A stretch of 64,000 nt of DNA from Streptomyces lincolnensis (GTDB lineage Bacteria; Actinomycetota; Actinomycetes; Streptomycetales; Streptomycetaceae): NCBI RefSeq assembly GCF_021173675.1, contig NZ_JAIHON010000018.1, positions 62,001-126,000 of the forward strand. Direction: 5' to 3'. Both the position numbers and the translations under genes were made by a program. Positions 61,506 through 64,000 of this stretch are shown one piece after another. How positions within the stretch are numbered: position 1 is the first letter of the stretch; every line of letters starts with the position of its first letter. The notes under the pieces are model-generated. The model saw only the letters and a list, made by a program, of their open reading frames with translations. It was not told the origin of the DNA and did no database searches.

Positions 61506-62420
61506 GTGGAGTTCCGCCTCCTCGTCACCTTCGAGAAGGTCGCCACCGTCCTGAGCTTCACCCGGGCCGCGGCCGAGCTGGCGTACGCGCAGTCCAGCGT
61601 GACCAGCCAGATACGCGCCCTGGAGTCCTCGCTCGGCACCGAGCTCTTCGACCGGCTCGGCAGCCGCATCCGGCTGACGGAGGCGGGCGAACGGCTGCTG
61701 CCCTACGCCCGGCAGATCATCGAGCTGACCGAGGAGGCGCGGGCGGCGGTCGTCGACGCCGAGGAGCCCGCCGGTTCGCTCACCGTCGGCACCATGGAGT
61801 CGCTGACCTCCTACCGGCTGCCGCCGCTCCTCGAACTCTTCCACCACCGCTACCCGAAGGTCCGCCTCTCCCTGCGCACCACGCTCGGCGACGAGACCCG
61901 GCAGGCGCTGCGGCAGGGGACGTACGACGTGGGCTTCCTGATGGAGCCGGAGACCGCGCACGCGGGTCTGGAGAGCCGGGTGCTCGCGCCTGAGCCGCTG
62001 GTACTGGTGGCCTCGCCCCGCCATGCGCTCGCCCAACACCTCGGTGGACTCAAGACCGAGGACCTCGCCGAGGTCCAGCTCGTCGGCACCGAGCCGGGCT
62101 GCCCGTACCGCGATCTCTTCGAGTCCGAGCTCGCCGAGCGCACCGGGGCGCCGCCGCCCTTCATGGAGTTCGGCACGATCGAGGCCACCAAGCGGGGTGT
62201 CGCCGGTGGCCTCGGTGTCGCGCTGCTGCCCCGGATGGCGGTCGGCGCGGAACTCGCGTCCGGCGCGCTGACCGAGCTGCCCTGGCAGCCGCCGTTCCAG
62301 CTGTACACGCAGGTGGCGTGGCGGACGGGGAAGCGCCTGCCTCTCCATCTGCGGCTCTTCATCGACGCGTCGGTCCGGCTGGTGCGGGAGCAGACGGGGC
62401 AGGCTGTGCCCCCGTCCTGA
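61506..62420 (+). CDS. LysR-family regulator, likely controls the EamA exporter
   Basis: 304 residues with N-terminal winged helix ('LLVTFEKVATVLSFTRAAAELAYAQSSVTSQIRALESSLGTELFDRLG') and a two-lobe effector domain. GTG 61506 is 1 nt after the preceding stop, so it may be co-translated. Its 3' end overlaps the convergent EamA gene by 62 nt. Effector unknown. Confidence 0.93.
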   Translation: MEFRLLVTFEKVATVLSFTRAAAELAYAQSSVTSQIRALESSLGTELFDRLGSRIRLTEAGERLLPYARQIIELTEEARAAVVDAEEPAGSLTVGTMESLTSYRLPPLLELFHHRYPKVRLSLRTTLGDETRQALRQGTYDVGFLMEPETAHAGLESRVLAPEPLVLVASPRHALAQHLGGLKTEDLAEVQLVGTEPGCPYRDLFESELAERTGAPPPFMEFGTIEATKRGVAGGLGVALLPRMAVGAELASGALTELPWQPPFQLYTQVAWRTGKRLPLHLRLFIDASVRLVREQTGQAVPPS

Positions 62421-63291
62421 CCACCCGGGGCGCCTTCGCCAGCGTCACCTTCAGGCTCGCCGTCACGATCAGCGGGACGCCCAGCGCCTGCACGAGCCCG
62501 ATGTGGTGGCCGTAGACCAGCCAGTCCATGACCATCGCGACGGCCGGGTAGGTGAAGGCGAGGACGGCGATCTTCGCGGTGGGCAGCTGGGCGTAGGCGG
62601 CGTACATCAGGACGTACATCAGTCCGGTGTGGATGATCCCCAGGCCCACCAGCCACCCCCAGTCCGCGCCGGTGCCGCGCATCGCGCCGAAGTCGGCGAA
62701 GGGCAGCAGGAGCGGGATGCCGACGAGGACCTGGACCAGGGCGATCAGGTGCGGCCGTACCCCGCTGATCCTCTTGGTGACCACGGTGGACAGGCCGTAG
62801 AGCAGCGCGGCGAGGAGCGCCTGCCCGAGGCCGAGGACATACGTCCCTCCGCTCGCGAAGTCGCCGGGCGTGACCCCCGAGACGAGCACCAGCCCGGCGA
62901 AGGCGACGCCGATCCAGCCGGCCTTGGCCGCGGTGATCCGCTCGCGGAACAGCAGTGCCCCGAGCAGGACCACGTAGAAGGGCTGCGTGTGGTAGACCAC
63001 CGTGGCCACGGAGATCGACGTGTTCTCGTACGACTGGAAGAGGAACACCCAGTTGAAGACGATGAACACGCCGCCGAGGACGGCGAGTCCGAGGGTGCGG
63101 GGCGTGAACCCGTGGTCGCGGAGCCAGCCGCGGGCCAGCACGTAGGCCCCCAGCGCCAGGGCGCCGAACAGGACACGGAAGAAGACGACGTTGAAGGGCG
63201 AGGCGCCCGACTCGACGACGAAGACGCCGAGGGTGCCGGAGAGCACCATCGCGGTCGTCAGCTGGGCCGTGCCCTTGTTCTCTGAGGTCAT
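62359..63291 (-). CDS. EamA-family (DMT) metabolite exporter
   Basis: 310 residues, about ten helices in two EamA halves ('VSGTLGVFVVESGASPFNVVFFRVLFGAL' region and 'LGLGQALLAALLYGLSTVVTKRISGVRP'). Drug/metabolite transporters of this kind export amino acids or metabolites. ATG at 63291; the frame extends to 63990 but lies antisense to the permease gene there. Convergent with the LysR gene that may regulate it. Confidence 0.92.
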   Translation of the reverse strand: MTSENKGTAQLTTAMVLSGTLGVFVVESGASPFNVVFFRVLFGALALGAYVLARGWLRDHGFTPRTLGLAVLGGVFIVFNWVFLFQSYENTSISVATVVYHTQPFYVVLLGALLFRERITAAKAGWIGVAFAGLVLVSGVTPGDFASGGTYVLGLGQALLAALLYGLSTVVTKRISGVRPHLIALVQVLVGIPLLLPFADFGAMRGTGADWGWLVGLGIIHTGLMYVLMYAAYAQLPTAKIAVLAFTYPAVAMVMDWLVYGHHIGLVQALGVPLIVTASLKVTLAKAPRVVRTGAQPAPSAPAPAGPTRR

Positions 63292-63480
63292 GCCCCGAAG
63301 GTAGGAGCGGGCGAAGTGCCTGGTCCACGCGCCAGTGGGGCGTCCCGCCGATGGGCCCATCGAGCACGCCGATGACCCCAGGTCGTACGCAGATGCGTGC
63401 AGGTTGTACGCCGTCGAGCCACCCGAAGCGGACAGTGCGCCCCTGGGCGCGGGCGGGTGCGGGCCGGACACTTGGCTCGC

Positions 63481-64000
63481 ATGACGACTGCTCCCGCCGA
63501 CTCCGCCGGCACGATCGCCCCCGAGTACGGCGACAAGGTCATCGCCGTGGAGACGGCGGGCTCGGAACCCATCCCCGACGCCGAACGGCACGGCAGTCCA
63601 CGGCAGTTGCTGTGGACCTGGGCGTCCCCGAACATCGAGTTCGCGACGGTCTACATCGGCGTGATCTCGGTCCTCTTCTTCGGCCTGAGCTTCTGGCAGG
63701 CGACGGCGGCGCTGCTGCTGGGCACCGGGCTGGGGGCGCTCACCCACGGGATCCTGTCCCTGGACGGGCCGCGGTTCGGTGTCCCGCAGATGGCGATCGG
63801 CCGCTTCTCCTTCGGGTACCGGGGCAATGTGCTGCCCGCGGGTGTGAACGCGCTGGTCGCCGGTGTCGGCTGGTTCGCGGTGAACAGTGTGAGCGCGGCC
63901 TTCGCGCTGAACACGCTGACGGGCCTGCGTCCGCTGCCCTCGCTGCTGCTGGTGGTCGCGGCGGAGATCGTGATCGGCTTCATCGGCCACAACTTCGTCC
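63481..64000 (+). CDS. NCS1-family purine/cytosine permease, N-terminal part
   Basis: The window ends inside this gene; 173 residues are present. 'WTWASPNIEFATVYIGVISVLFFGLSFWQATAALLLGTGLGALTHGILSL' and 'QMAIGRFSFGYRGNVLPAGVNALVAGVGWFAVN' are typical of cytosine/purine permeases (CodB-like, NCS1). The ATG at 63481 begins a conserved start. Reads off the right edge. Confidence 0.92.
   Translation, partial: MTTAPADSAGTIAPEYGDKVIAVETAGSEPIPDAERHGSPRQLLWTWASPNIEFATVYIGVISVLFFGLSFWQATAALLLGTGLGALTHGILSLDGPRFGVPQMAIGRFSFGYRGNVLPAGVNALVAGVGWFAVNSVSAAFALNTLTGLRPLPSLLLVVAAEIVIGFIGHNFV

Overview
The window is high-GC actinobacterial DNA, almost certainly from a Streptomyces chromosome. The codons are strongly G/C in third position, GTG starts and four-base GTGA/ATGA stop-start overlaps are common, and the gene families are typical of the genus (WhiJ-type XRE/DUF397/ATPase trio, DUF4229, PASTA and NlpC/P60 exported proteins, a complete nuoA-N operon, futalosine-pathway menaquinone genes). 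As far as I recall it, the gene order resembles the S. coelicolor region running from nuo to the mqn genes, with insertions. This is inference; no database was searched.

Region by region. 1-3.3 kb: the end of an M56 metallopeptidase gene, a RecQ helicase, a small secreted protein and a 17-bp-stem terminator. 3.3-19.4 kb: the 14-gene nuoA-N operon (minus strand) for proton-pumping NADH:menaquinone oxidoreductase, with a Rex-type operator just upstream of nuoA. 19.5-24.2 kb: a structured 5' leader (candidate c-di-AMP riboswitch) ahead of an exported NlpC/P60 hydrolase, then peptide deformylase, a geranylgeranyl-reductase-family flavoprotein (possible menaquinone side-chain reductase), a GNAT and a PASTA protein. 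24.2-30.5 kb: ubiE/menG, a degenerate amidohydrolase, mqnC, a prepilin peptidase overlapping a Ser/Thr kinase, and mqnA. 30.5-41.7 kb: a cold-shock protein with a long leader, XRE-cupin plus azlCD, a methyltransferase, a Tat-exported KstD-like flavoprotein divergent from a LysR gene, a 1093-residue peptidase with sedolisin-like catalytic residues, and a WhiJ-type trio.

41.7-52 kb is a lipid and export region: an MFS pump fused to three Ig-like domains, two paralogous acyl-CoA ligases, a long-form FabG and a MaoC dehydratase (separated by a pentanucleotide microsatellite), and a TetR regulator. 52-61 kb: DUF4229, GNAT, a UdgX gene broken by one extra C, mqnE, an Lrp regulator, the flavin prenyltransferase ubiX, a SUKH-4/deaminase-like gene, a 1.4-kb minisatellite of roughly 40-bp units, then mqnP and mqnL. 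61-64 kb: a PLDc_N membrane protein, LysR, an EamA exporter and the start of an NCS1 permease.

Taken together, a large part of the window serves respiration. Complex I reduces menaquinone, and the window encodes much of the futalosine route to it (mqnA chorismate dehydratase, mqnE, mqnC, mqnL/ubiX decarboxylation, mqnP prenylation, ubiE methylation, possibly side-chain saturation). Futalosine hydrolase (mqnB), mqnD and a recognisable aminofutalosine deaminase are not in the window.
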